Part shown: positions 41,485-49,036 of the stretch, one piece after another
Position numbering within the stretch: position 1 is the first letter of the stretch
Layout of the letters: every line of letters begins with the position of its first letter
Assembly (NCBI GenBank): GCA_019637195.1
Contig: JAHBWA010000038.1
Span: 1-64,000 of the forward strand
Length of the DNA: 64,000 nt
Direction: 5' to 3'
Source of the DNA: Labilithrix sp.
GTDB taxonomy: Bacteria; Myxococcota_A; Polyangia; Polyangiales; Polyangiaceae
Made by a program: the position numbers and the translations under genes
The notes under the pieces: generated by a model
Database searches by the model: none
Told to the model about the DNA's origin: nothing
Seen by the model: only the letters and a program-made list of their open reading frames with translations

Positions 41485-42902
41485 ATCCGGCGCGGGCGCT
41501 CGCCTTCACGCTGGCGGCGACCGGGACGCTCGCGCTCGGGATCGTCCCGCTCGCGCTCGCCCAGCCCGCGCCCGCCAAGCCTCCGGCGAAGCCCCCCGCG
41601 CCATCGGCGCCGCCCGCGGTCCCCTCGCCGCCGCTCCACGCGAGCGCCATCGTCCACCTCGCGACGGAGATCGCGCACGGCCTCGGCGACGTGCCGCCGG
41701 GCGCGCTCGTCGCCGTCTCGCCGCTCGTCTCCGACGTCCCTGCGCCGAAGGCCGACGACCTCGTCGTCCGCGTCGCCACGCAGATCGCCGGGCGCCTCGG
41801 CGTCGCGCAGGCGCACCCGCAGCCGGCCACCCTCGCGGCGGCGCGCGGCGTGTCGGGGCGCGCGGCGTCGCTCGTCTACGTGCAGCTCGAGATCGCGAAG
41901 GGCGAGCTCCGCGCGACCGCCGATCTCTACCCCGTCGTCTCGAACGGGTGGGAGCGCCTCCGAAACCCCGCGCCCGGGCCGCGCGCTCACGCGTTCGCCG
42001 GCGCGCCGCTCGACGCCGAGGTGCGGACGTTCCTCCAGCCGATCGTCCTCGAGCAGGCGAAGCTGCACAAGGCGAAGCACGACGAGACCGACGTGCTCGC
42101 GATCGGCTGCGGCGACGTCGACTCGGACGGCGGCAACGAGATCATCCTCGCGACGCGCACGCGCGTCGTGATGGGCAAGCTCCGCGGCGGCAAGCTCGCC
42201 GTCTTCCGCGCGACGCCGTGGACCGAGCTCGCCTCGCGGGTGCCGGTGCCGATGCGCGAGCCGATCGCGACCGTCGTCGTCCCGCGCGGCCACCGGGGTG
42301 AGCTCCTCGTGGGGACGACCGATCGCGGCGCGGTCGCGGTCGACGCAGCCCTCGTCACGCGCCGCCAGCTCACGGGCCTCCCGATCCCGGGCGCGGACGG
42401 CGAGGCCTGCGCCGCCGCGAGCCCGGAGATCGGCGCCTTCGAGGGCAGCGGCGTCGCGTGCGCGCCGCCGCCGAAGGGCGATCCGGCGCCCGTCCTCCCG
42501 CTCCCCGCGGCGCGCTTCGACGCGGTCGCGTCGCTCGACCTCGTCGGGAAGGACGGCGCGATCACGCAGGTCGTCGCGGCGCGCGAGCCGACCGGCAAGG
42601 TGCGCCTCCGCCGGAGCGACGCGAGCGGGCGATCGATGGAGGCGCCGATCGACGGCGCCGGGGCGCAGATCGCGCTGGCCGATCTCGACCTCGACGGCAC
42701 CCCCGAGATCGCGTTCAGCGGCGACTACGCGGAGACCGACGCGCTCGCGGTCTGGAGCTGGCGCGCGGGGAGCGGGCTCGTCCAGCGCCTCCGCTACCCG
42801 ACGAGGGAGCCCGTCCGCGCGATCGCCGCGTGCCCGCCCGAAGAGAAGGGCCTGCCCGCGCTCGTCGCCGTCGTCGGCGGAGAGATCTGGCTCGTGCGCT
42901 GA
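41481..42902 (+). CDS. Secreted FG-GAP/VCBS-repeat protein
   Basis: A 473-residue protein that begins with TTG at 41481, overlapping the PBP1A stop (TTGA). A Sec signal (ALAFTLAATGTLALGIVPLALAQPA) and a Pro-rich linker are followed by a globular region and by calcium-binding-type loops of FG-GAP repeats: GDVDSDGGNEIIL and DLDLDGTPEIAF. Such repeats form beta-propellers used for binding in the periplasm or outside. It also overlaps the next gene (TGATG). Coupling to PBP1A suggests a cell-envelope role; substrate unknown. The TTG start is inferred from the overlap, signal peptide and lack of another start. Confidence 0.78.
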   Translation: MNPARALAFTLAATGTLALGIVPLALAQPAPAKPPAKPPAPSAPPAVPSPPLHASAIVHLATEIAHGLGDVPPGALVAVSPLVSDVPAPKADDLVVRVATQIAGRLGVAQAHPQPATLAAARGVSGRAASLVYVQLEIAKGELRATADLYPVVSNGWERLRNPAPGPRAHAFAGAPLDAEVRTFLQPIVLEQAKLHKAKHDETDVLAIGCGDVDSDGGNEIILATRTRVVMGKLRGGKLAVFRATPWTELASRVPVPMREPIATVVVPRGHRGELLVGTTDRGAVAVDAALVTRRQLTGLPIPGADGEACAAASPEIGAFEGSGVACAPPPKGDPAPVLPLPAARFDAVASLDLVGKDGAITQVVAAREPTGKVRLRRSDASGRSMEAPIDGAGAQIALADLDLDGTPEIAFSGDYAETDALAVWSWRAGSGLVQRLRYPTREPVRAIAACPPEEKGLPALVAVVGGEIWLVR

Positions 42903-44230
42903 TGAGGCGCCGCGCGTTCCTCGCCGGCCTGGTCGCCGCGTCGGTCGCCCCGAGCGCGCACGCCCGCGGGCGCGTGCCCGTGGGCGGCCGCGTCGCGATG
43001 CGCCTGCCGTGGCCGATCGGCGCGATCGATCCGCACCGGATCGACGATCCGCTCGCGGCGATCTTCGGCGAGGCGCTCTTCGACACGCTCTACGCGCAGA
43101 CGCCCGACGGGCAGCTCGTCCCCTCGCTCGCCGAGGGGCAGCCCGAGCCCGACGGCGCGAACCTCCGCGTGAAGCTCCGCGCGGGCCTCCGCACCGCGCG
43201 CGATCGCCCGTTCGTGACCAAGGACGCCGCGCAGTCGATCGCGCGCGCGCGGGCGTCGGGCGGCCGCGGCTGGCTCGCGGACGTCCCCGCCCCACGCGAC
43301 GACGGACGCGCGCTCGTCTTCGCCACGAAGGACGCGGCGCGGCTCACGCGCGCGCTCGCCTCGCCGATCGTCGCGATGGTCCCGTCCGGCTTCAGCCCGG
43401 AGGCGCCCGACGGCACGGGGCCGTTCCGCTTCGGCGCCCGCGACGGCGCGCTCCTCCTCACGCGCAATCGCCTCGCGGCGCGCGGACCGGCGTTCCTCGA
43501 CGAGGTCTCCGTCCGCGCCGCTCCCAACGTGTCGGCGTCGCTCCTCGCGTTCGAGGGCGGCTCGGACGACGTCGGCTGGTTCGAGCGCGGCCTCCACGCC
43601 GTCCGCGCCGGCTCGAAGACGTTCGATCACGGCGCCGTCGGCTGGGTCGTCCTCTTCACGGGGCGCGACGCCACCACGTGGGACGGGCCGGGGATCGCGC
43701 AGAGCGTCGCCGACGGCGTCCCCTACTCGCGAGTCGCGAACCTCCACCTCGGCGCGCCGTGGCCGGAGACGCCGGTTCAAGGGTGGGGCGGTCCGCCCGT
43801 GACGCTGATCGTACGCGAGGACGCGCCGTGGATGCTCGACGTCGCCAACGCGATCGCCGCGACGATCACCCGGCCCGGTCACGAGGTCACGGTGAAGCCG
43901 GTCTCCGGCGCCGACCTCGCGTCGCGCCGCGCCTCGCGCATGTTCGGCCTCGCCCTCGACGTCGTCCGGAGCGTCGGCAGCGGGAGCCTCGGCGCGATGG
44001 TCGCGCTCGCGACGGCGGACAACCCGACCCGCGCGCAGGAGATCATGCAGCACCCGCCGAAGCTCGGCGACGTCGCAGCGCGAACGCTCACGCGGACCTT
44101 CCGCGCCGGCGTCATCGGTGAGATCCGCGTCGTCGGCGGCCGCGTCCCCGACCTTGTCCTCGCCCCGTCGGGCAACGGGTTCGGCTTCGACCTCGGCGGC
44201 TCGTACCGCAGCGTCGCGAAGCGGGCGTGA
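42902..44230 (+). CDS. Family 5 extracellular solute-binding protein (oligopeptide-binding type)
   Basis: A 442-residue protein with a twin-arginine-like signal (MRRRAFLAGLVAASVAPSAHA). The mature part has the layout of SBP_bac_5 proteins: IDPHRIDDPLAAIFGEALFDTLYAQTPDGQLVPSLAEGQPEPDG, then VKLRAGLR and DGTGPFRF. It appears shorter and more degenerate than typical OppA/DppA proteins (about 500-550 residues), and no permease or ATPase genes are beside it. It could be a sensory or repurposed binding protein. It is joined to the preceding gene by TGATG, so it is made together with PBP1A and the FG-GAP protein; a muropeptide ligand would be a reasonable guess. Confidence 0.75.
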   Translation: MRRRAFLAGLVAASVAPSAHARGRVPVGGRVAMRLPWPIGAIDPHRIDDPLAAIFGEALFDTLYAQTPDGQLVPSLAEGQPEPDGANLRVKLRAGLRTARDRPFVTKDAAQSIARARASGGRGWLADVPAPRDDGRALVFATKDAARLTRALASPIVAMVPSGFSPEAPDGTGPFRFGARDGALLLTRNRLAARGPAFLDEVSVRAAPNVSASLLAFEGGSDDVGWFERGLHAVRAGSKTFDHGAVGWVVLFTGRDATTWDGPGIAQSVADGVPYSRVANLHLGAPWPETPVQGWGGPPVTLIVREDAPWMLDVANAIAATITRPGHEVTVKPVSGADLASRRASRMFGLALDVVRSVGSGSLGAMVALATADNPTRAQEIMQHPPKLGDVAARTLTRTFRAGVIGEIRVVGGRVPDLVLAPSGNGFGFDLGGSYRSVAKRA

Positions 44231-44382
44231 CCGGAGGCGCCGCCGTCGGAGCCGGCCAGTCCTGCGCGGCGTGGGCGGAGGACCGTCGTGCGTCTCGCCG
44301 CGACGCTCGCGTCCGCCGGAGGAGCCGGACGCATGCGCCCTCCGGAGGAGCTGGACGCCCCGCGCACGGGGGCCCACAGCGC

Positions 44383-44413
44383 AAAACGGAGCCGGGAGAA
44401 GCTCCCGACTCCG
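44383..44413 (-). terminator. Intrinsic terminator of rpmI-rplT
   Basis: On the minus strand, 33 bp after the rplT stop, CGGAG-T-CGGGAG and CTCCCG-G-CTCCG form an 11-bp stem (one mismatch) around a 3-nt loop at 44413-44387, followed by TTTT (44386-44383). This is the clearest factor-independent terminator in the window. A second hairpin, GCGTCCG/CGGACGC at 44309-44332, lies toward the convergent gene. Confidence 0.8.
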
Positions 44414-44445
44414 TCTCGTGCCCTCGCGCTTGGCGGGGCGACTGG

Positions 44446-44793
44446 CTAACGCTTCGCGGAGGCGACGACCTTCGAGAAGGCCGCGGCGTCGACGATCGCG
44501 AGCTCGCTCAGGATCTTGCGGTCGAGGCCGATGTTCGCGCCCTTGAGGCCGTGCATCAGGCGCGAGTACGACGTCCCGTTCGTGCGGGCGGCGGCGTTGA
44601 TGCGCGTGATCCAGAGACGGCGGAAGTCGCGCTTCTTGCGGCGACGGTGGGCGTAGGCGTAGACCCACGCCTTCATCACGACCTCCTTCGCGTACGCGAA
44701 GAGGCGCGAGCGGGCGCTGTGATAGCCCGAGGCGTGCTTCAGGATGCGGTTCTTACGGCGGCGAGCTTTGAATCCACGTTTTGCGCGGGGCAT
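44446..44793 (-). CDS. rplT: 50S ribosomal protein L20
   Basis: A 115-residue L20, full length. Typical sequence MPRAKRGFKARRRKNRILKHASGY at the N-terminus, the RRLWITRINAAAR block in the middle and the C-terminal globular domain (LSELAIVDAAAFSKVV). It binds 23S rRNA early in 50S assembly and, in some bacteria, represses its own operon by binding the leader. A Shine-Dalgarno AAGGGA lies seven bases before the ATG. Co-transcribed with rpmI, 52 bp upstream. Confidence 0.98.
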   Translation of the reverse strand: MPRAKRGFKARRRKNRILKHASGYHSARSRLFAYAKEVVMKAWVYAYAHRRRKKRDFRRLWITRINAAARTNGTSYSRLMHGLKGANIGLDRKILSELAIVDAAAFSKVVASAKR

Positions 44794-44845
44794 GGTCGGT
44801 TCCCTTTCGAGTCAGTTCGGATGAGCGGCGGCGGTGGGCGGCGGC

Positions 44846-45043
44846 TCAGTCGTAGGGGAGGAGACGCTTGATCTTCTTCTCGAGCGTCTTCGGGACCATG
44901 TCGTTGTTGCGCAGGCGGCGGAGGCGCTTGCGGCTCTTGTTGATGAGGCCGTGGTTGCCGCCCGCCTTGGGACGGCGAACGCGGCCCGACCCGCTCACCT
45001 TGAACCGCTTGGCCGCGGTCTTGTTTGTCTTCATCTTCGGCAT
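44846..45043 (-). CDS. rpmI: 50S ribosomal protein L35
   Basis: A 65-residue L35 with the family signature MPKMKTNKTAAKRFKVSGSG and the basic C-terminal part ending KRLLPYD. Full length. ATG at 45043 with AGAGG seven bases upstream. In most bacteria the order is infC-rpmI-rplT; here no infC is present upstream and the gene has its own promoter at 45153-45181. Confidence 0.98.
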   Translation of the reverse strand: MPKMKTNKTAAKRFKVSGSGRVRRPKAGGNHGLINKSRKRLRRLRNNDMVPKTLEKKIKRLLPYD

Positions 45044-45152
45044 GACGCGCCTCTTTCTACCGCTCCCCTGGGCCGCCCGCCCTTCCGTGTTTCCGTGGAA
45101 AGCCGGGCTGTTGTGGAACGAATCGCCTGGGGGATGCGAAACGGGGACGCGC

Positions 45153-45181
45153 GTTATGCCGAATCGGTCTCGCTCTGTCAA
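45153..45181 (-). promoter_or_regulatory. Promoter of rpmI-rplT
   Basis: On the minus strand a perfect consensus -35 TTGACA (45181-45176) is followed by 17 bp and a -10 CATAAC (45158-45153; four of six). Transcription should start near 45146, giving a leader of about 100 nt before rpmI. It is the best housekeeping promoter in the window. The rest of the 370-bp gap (45182-45413) shows no further element. Confidence 0.7.
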
Positions 45182-45413
45182 GACGGCCCCGCGAAACCTC
45201 AGGGGATCCCGCCCGATTCGGACCGAACGCCGCCGTCGCCGCCGCGACCGTCCCGCTCGGTCTCCGCCACGCCGAGCCCCAAACCGCGTCCGCTCGCGGC
45301 CCCCCCGGTCCCCGCAGACGCCGCCACGTTCGAACGCCGCCGCCGTCGGCCGATCGGCCGCAACCTCCGGCCGTGACGGCCGAGTCCTGGCCTCGGCGTC
45401 CTCGAACGAGCCC

Positions 45414-46400
45414 ATGGGTGACCACGACAGCCTCTTCAAGCGTGCCTTCTCCGTCCCGGCCAACGCCGCCGGAGAGATCCGGAGCCTCCTCCCCGCGGCG
45501 ATCACCGAGCAGCTCGATCTCTCGGCGCTCACGCTCGTGCCTGCGAGCTTCGTCGACGCCGAGATGACGCATCGGCACGCCGATCTCCTCTTCACGGTGC
45601 CGCTGGCCGGCCAGCGGAGCTACGTCTACTTCCTGTTCGAGCACCAGAGCGTTCCCGACCCGCTAATGCCCTGGCGCGTCCTCGGCTACCAGCAACGCAT
45701 CTGGGCCGCGCTCCTCCGCGCCGAGCCGGAGAGGCGATCGCTGGCGCCCGTCGTCACGATCGTCGTCCACCACGGTATCGGCGGCTGGACGGCTCCGCGC
45801 CGACTTCACGCGCTCGTCGACGGGCTCGCCGCGCTCCCGGAGCTCCGGCGCTTCGTGCCCGACTTCGAGATCCTCGTCGACGATCTCGGCGCCGTCGACG
45901 ACGAAGGGCTCCGCCGGCGCCCTCTCGCCGCATTTCCGAAGCTCACACTCTGGCTCCTGCGCGACGGCAGGGAGATCGCCGCGCTGCTCGACCACCTCGC
46001 CGCATGGGGAGCGGAGCTCGAGCGCCTCGTGCACGAAGATCCCAGCCGCGAGGACGTCCTCGTGGTCTTGCGCTACATTCTGAGGGTCTCGGGCGAGGTC
46101 ACGTACGAGACGCTCCGGCAACACATCGCGGCGGTCGCGCCCGCACTCGAGGAACCCATGGCATCGGCCGAACAGCAGCTCATCGAGAGGGGCATCGAGA
46201 AGGGTATCGAGAAGGGTATCGAGAGGGGCATCGAGAGAGGCATGCGGCAGACCCTCGCGCGTCAGCTGCGAGCGCGCTTTGGCGCCATCGACGCGGCCGC
46301 GGAGGCACGCATCGCGGCAGCGTCGCGCGAGGATCTCGACCGCTGGACCGAGCGCGTGCTCGTCGCGAGCCGGATCGACGACGTCTTCGACGGCGGGTGA
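45414..46400 (+). CDS. Rpn/PD-(D/E)XK nuclease family protein
   Basis: A 328-residue protein of the Rpn (recombination-promoting nuclease, transposase_31-like) type. The N-terminal nuclease core has HDSLFKRAFS, then RHADLLFTV (the Asp of PD-(D/E)XK) and YVYFLFEHQS (the ExQ motif), followed by LGYQQRIWAALL. The C-terminus carries GIEKG/GIERG repeats (about residues 257-277) encoded by a 12-bp DNA repeat, then a helical domain. Rpn proteins are DNA endonucleases linked to recombination and, in recent work, to defence against phage. It stands alone, divergent from rpmI. Start ATG 45414. Confidence 0.85.
   Translation: MGDHDSLFKRAFSVPANAAGEIRSLLPAAITEQLDLSALTLVPASFVDAEMTHRHADLLFTVPLAGQRSYVYFLFEHQSVPDPLMPWRVLGYQQRIWAALLRAEPERRSLAPVVTIVVHHGIGGWTAPRRLHALVDGLAALPELRRFVPDFEILVDDLGAVDDEGLRRRPLAAFPKLTLWLLRDGREIAALLDHLAAWGAELERLVHEDPSREDVLVVLRYILRVSGEVTYETLRQHIAAVAPALEEPMASAEQQLIERGIEKGIEKGIERGIERGMRQTLARQLRARFGAIDAAAEARIAAASREDLDRWTERVLVASRIDDVFDGG
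46182..46241 (+). repeat. Five 12-bp tandem repeats inside the Rpn-like gene
   Basis: Units of the form ATCGAGARGGGY (46182, 46194, 46206, 46218, 46230) encode IERG/IEKG four-residue repeats. Being a multiple of three, the array can expand or shrink without breaking the frame, a common feature of the C-terminal region of Rpn proteins. Confidence 0.85.
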
Positions 46401-46453
46401 TCGCGCTCCGCGGCCCCCTCGAGACGAGCCCGGTCCGAGCGTGCCCGTCACGG

Positions 46454-46568
46454 CGTGACGCCTCGGGCCCTCATAGCGTGACGCCTCACGCCCTCATAGC
46501 GTGACACCTCACGCCGTCACCACGTGACACCTCACGCCGTCACCACGTGACACCTCACGCCGTCACCG
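46454..46568. repeat. Five-copy 23-bp tandem repeat array between convergent genes
   Basis: Units begin at 46454, 46477, 46500, 46523 and 46546. Each contains CGTGACRCCTC followed by GGGCCCTCATAG or ACGCCSTCACCR. Units 3 to 5 are nearly identical; 1 and 2 are diverged. GTGAC and GTCAC within a unit can pair, so each unit can form a small hairpin. The array lies just before the stop of the minus-strand lipoprotein gene, whose last codons (CTCACGCGGTGA) resemble a decayed sixth copy. Possibly a transcription-ending or protein-binding array; not a CRISPR, as there are no spacers. Confidence 0.85.
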
Positions 46569-48119
46569 CGTGAGGTCGCAGTCCTTCGCGAAGGCGGCCT
46601 CGTGACGCTCGATCTCGCGCAGCTGGGCCGACGCGCGATCGTAGCCCCGTAGCAGGCGCACGGCCTCGCCGAAGAGCGCGCACGCGGCGGCCTTGTCGCC
46701 GGCCGCTCGAGCGCGCCCGAGCGCACGGTCCACCAGGACGCCGGCGAACAAGAAGAAGTGCCGATACGCCTCGCGCTCGACGGCGGTCGGCCGCGGCCTG
46801 TCCACGAGCGGTCCGTCGAGATCGCGCTCGGGCAACGCAGCCGACGCCCAGGACGCGAGCTCGCTCGGCGCGTCCGCGGACGGCAGGAGGCGGATGGCGC
46901 CGCGAACACGCGCCGTCCAGCGGAGGACGCCGAAGAAGACGCCGTCCTCTGGAGCGACGAGGCGCTCGACGGGAGCGACCGCGCGATCGAGCGCCGATTC
47001 GGCCGCGAGCGGATCGATCTTGCGGAAGGCGGCCGGCACGGTCTCGCGCGTCCTCGCCTCGTACGCCGCGATCGCCGTATCCCAGGCGCCGGCCGCGACG
47101 GTCGACGTCACGCGCGCTTCCGTCAGGTCGTAGGTCCGCGCGCCCCCGGGCGCGGCGCGCTCCTCTTCCCACGACCGCAGCGACAGCCGCCCCTCGAGCA
47201 CGACGATCGTCGCCGACGATCCGGCGTCGACCTCGGTCGACGACGTCTCCAGCGCGCTCGCGAAGGACGGTGAGACCTTCCGCGCCGGCTGGGGCGGCGC
47301 GGCCTTGGCCAGATCGGCGGCGAGCGACGGCACCAGGACTCGCGTGGCGCCCTGCTCGGAGTGCGGGAGGACCACGCCGAGCTCGCTGGGCCCGAGCCGA
47401 ACGACGTAGCCGGCGAGGCGCACGCGTGGCGCGCCCGGCACCGGTGACCGGTCCGAGATCTCGCGGACCGACGGCTCCGACGGACGCAAGTGGAAGCGTC
47501 GCGCGATCGCCTCGACGCCGAGCGGACCGCCGATCGAGCCGCCCGGACGCTCCACGACGAGGTGCTCGAAGCGCCGCTCGTCGGTCGCCGCGACGACAGG
47601 AGCCGTGAACGACGCGAACCGGCCGCCTCCTTCGGCGCGCGCGACCGTCCGCTCGGCGTCGAGCCACCGCGCGACGAGCGCCCCGTCCTTCGCGACGAGC
47701 GCGCGGACGGCCCGAGCCTCGGACCAACGCGTGAGATCGGGCGCGACGACCACGTCGTAGCCAGAGCGGCCGGGCGCCGGCGTCAGGGTCGCCTGCACGT
47801 CGACCTCGAGGCCGCGCGCGCGGAGCCGGGCGACGATCGCGCGCGCGCCACGGCCGAGGACGAGCGCGGTCCGCGCCGTCGGCGCGGCGGCCATGGCCAG
47901 CGCGACCAGCTCCTCGCTCCGCGGCGCGTGAACCTCGACGGCGGCAGCGCCCTCGCGATCGGCGGCGCTCGGCGCCGCGGCCCGCGCGGGCTCACGCCGA
48001 TCCGCCGGTGCGCGCCGCGGCGCGGCCGCCGAGCAGCCGCCGAGCAGCGCGACAGCGAGCATGACGCCGCAGAGGAGGTCGAACGAGGAGCGAGCGGGCC
48101 AGGAGCGCGAGCGGTTCAT
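46563..48119 (-). CDS. Large hypothetical lipoprotein
   Basis: A 518-residue protein from ATG 48119. The lipoprotein signal ends ALLGGCSA (Cys29). A short Ala/Arg-rich linker follows. The first globular part (TARTALVLGRGARAIVARLRARGLEVDVQATLT and YDVVVAPDLTRWSEA) looks like a Rossmann-type fold with a methyltransferase-like GRG loop but lacks the rest of that family. The middle has beta-rich sequence, and the end is helical with FGEAVRLLRGYDRASAQLREIERHE. I do not recognise a family. It could be a surface protein. Downstream is the 23-bp repeat array. Confidence 0.7.
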   Translation of the reverse strand: MNRSRSWPARSSFDLLCGVMLAVALLGGCSAAAPRRAPADRREPARAAAPSAADREGAAAVEVHAPRSEELVALAMAAAPTARTALVLGRGARAIVARLRARGLEVDVQATLTPAPGRSGYDVVVAPDLTRWSEARAVRALVAKDGALVARWLDAERTVARAEGGGRFASFTAPVVAATDERRFEHLVVERPGGSIGGPLGVEAIARRFHLRPSEPSVREISDRSPVPGAPRVRLAGYVVRLGPSELGVVLPHSEQGATRVLVPSLAADLAKAAPPQPARKVSPSFASALETSSTEVDAGSSATIVVLEGRLSLRSWEEERAAPGGARTYDLTEARVTSTVAAGAWDTAIAAYEARTRETVPAAFRKIDPLAAESALDRAVAPVERLVAPEDGVFFGVLRWTARVRGAIRLLPSADAPSELASWASAALPERDLDGPLVDRPRPTAVEREAYRHFFLFAGVLVDRALGRARAAGDKAAACALFGEAVRLLRGYDRASAQLREIERHEAAFAKDCDLTR

Positions 48120-48232
48120 CGGCGGCACGTCGGCCGCCGAGCTCCCGCGGTTGCGCGATATCCCCACCGGGCGACGATACGCGCTCGCGAAGGCGCCGAC
48201 CGTGCCCCCGAGCGCAGGTCGCGCAGAACGCC

Positions 48233-48754
48233 TCAGTGGCGTTGCGACACCGGCGCGGCGCCCTCGGCGGCGGCCTTCACGCGACCGTGCTGGCTCTCGA
48301 CCATGACGGGTTCGTGCCGCTTCAGTAGCGCGCGCGCGGCCTCGAACGCGTAGCGCAGTCCCCGGGCGCCGGTGTTGTCCCAGAACTCGGCGTCGGTCAC
48401 GGTTACGCGGATCAGCACGAGCTTCGGATCGTCCTTGCCCTCGGGGAACCAGACGCGCCACGACGGCTTCCACAGCTCGTGGATCTTCGCGCGATCCTCG
48501 ACGAGCTCGGCGGTGCCGCTGAGCGCCACGAACCTCCGGCTGGACTGGAAGGTCGCCGACACCCGGCCGTCGCGACGGATCTCCTCCGATTTCGGCGCGG
48601 CCTGCGCGGTGGCGAACCAGAGCGTGTTCGCGCCTTCGATCGCGGCGACCGCCATCGGACGCGCGTGGTCGCGATCGCCATGCCGCGTGATGAGCATCGC
48701 GGTGTCGAACGACTCCAGGAGCTCTTTCAGATGCTGCTTCGTGCTCTCACCCAT
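48233..48754 (-). CDS. Flavin split-barrel (PNPOx-like) general stress protein
   Basis: A 173-residue protein of the pyridoxamine 5'-phosphate oxidase-like split-barrel group, FMN-binding in relatives. Visible strands include DTAMLITRHGDRDHARPMAVAAIEG, TLWFATAQAAPKSEEIRRDGRVSATFQ and FVALSGTAELVED, and the block IHELWKPSWRVWFPEGKDDP. The last is characteristic of the general stress protein 26 subfamily. The C-terminal 25 residues are an Ala-rich extension. It probably reduces or protects small molecules during oxidative stress; the neighbouring catalase gene fits this. Confidence 0.88.
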   Translation of the reverse strand: MGESTKQHLKELLESFDTAMLITRHGDRDHARPMAVAAIEGANTLWFATAQAAPKSEEIRRDGRVSATFQSSRRFVALSGTAELVEDRAKIHELWKPSWRVWFPEGKDDPKLVLIRVTVTDAEFWDNTGARGLRYAFEAARALLKRHEPVMVESQHGRVKAAAEGAAPVSQRH

Positions 48755-49036
48755 GGGGTACCTCGCTAGGACGGTGCGAAAGCGCCCGCCGACTCGCCTG
48801 TCGTGTTGCGAGACGCGTGCCGTCCGGCGCGAGCTCTACCTCTCGTCGCGAGCCGCGCGCCGCCGAGCCCCGCGCCCGGAGCGGCTGACCGCGGCGGTGC
48901 GCTCGAGCCCGCCGGCCAGCGCTGCCGGTGACCGCCGCGGCATATCGCGCTTCGACGCCGCGGCGACGACCGACCTCGCGCCGGCGCTCGGCGGCGCACG
49001 CGCGTCATCCTGAGCGCCGAGCGGGGAGCTTCGAGC

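Noticed and set aside
46454..46568. CRISPR array
   Set aside because: The 23-bp units are directly adjacent with no spacers and there are no cas genes.
48755..49036. Small gene between the flavin protein and catalase
   Set aside because: The open frames there are Arg/Ala-rich read-throughs without a start signal. Only the short direct repeat GGGAGCTTCGAG near 49024-49050 is visible.
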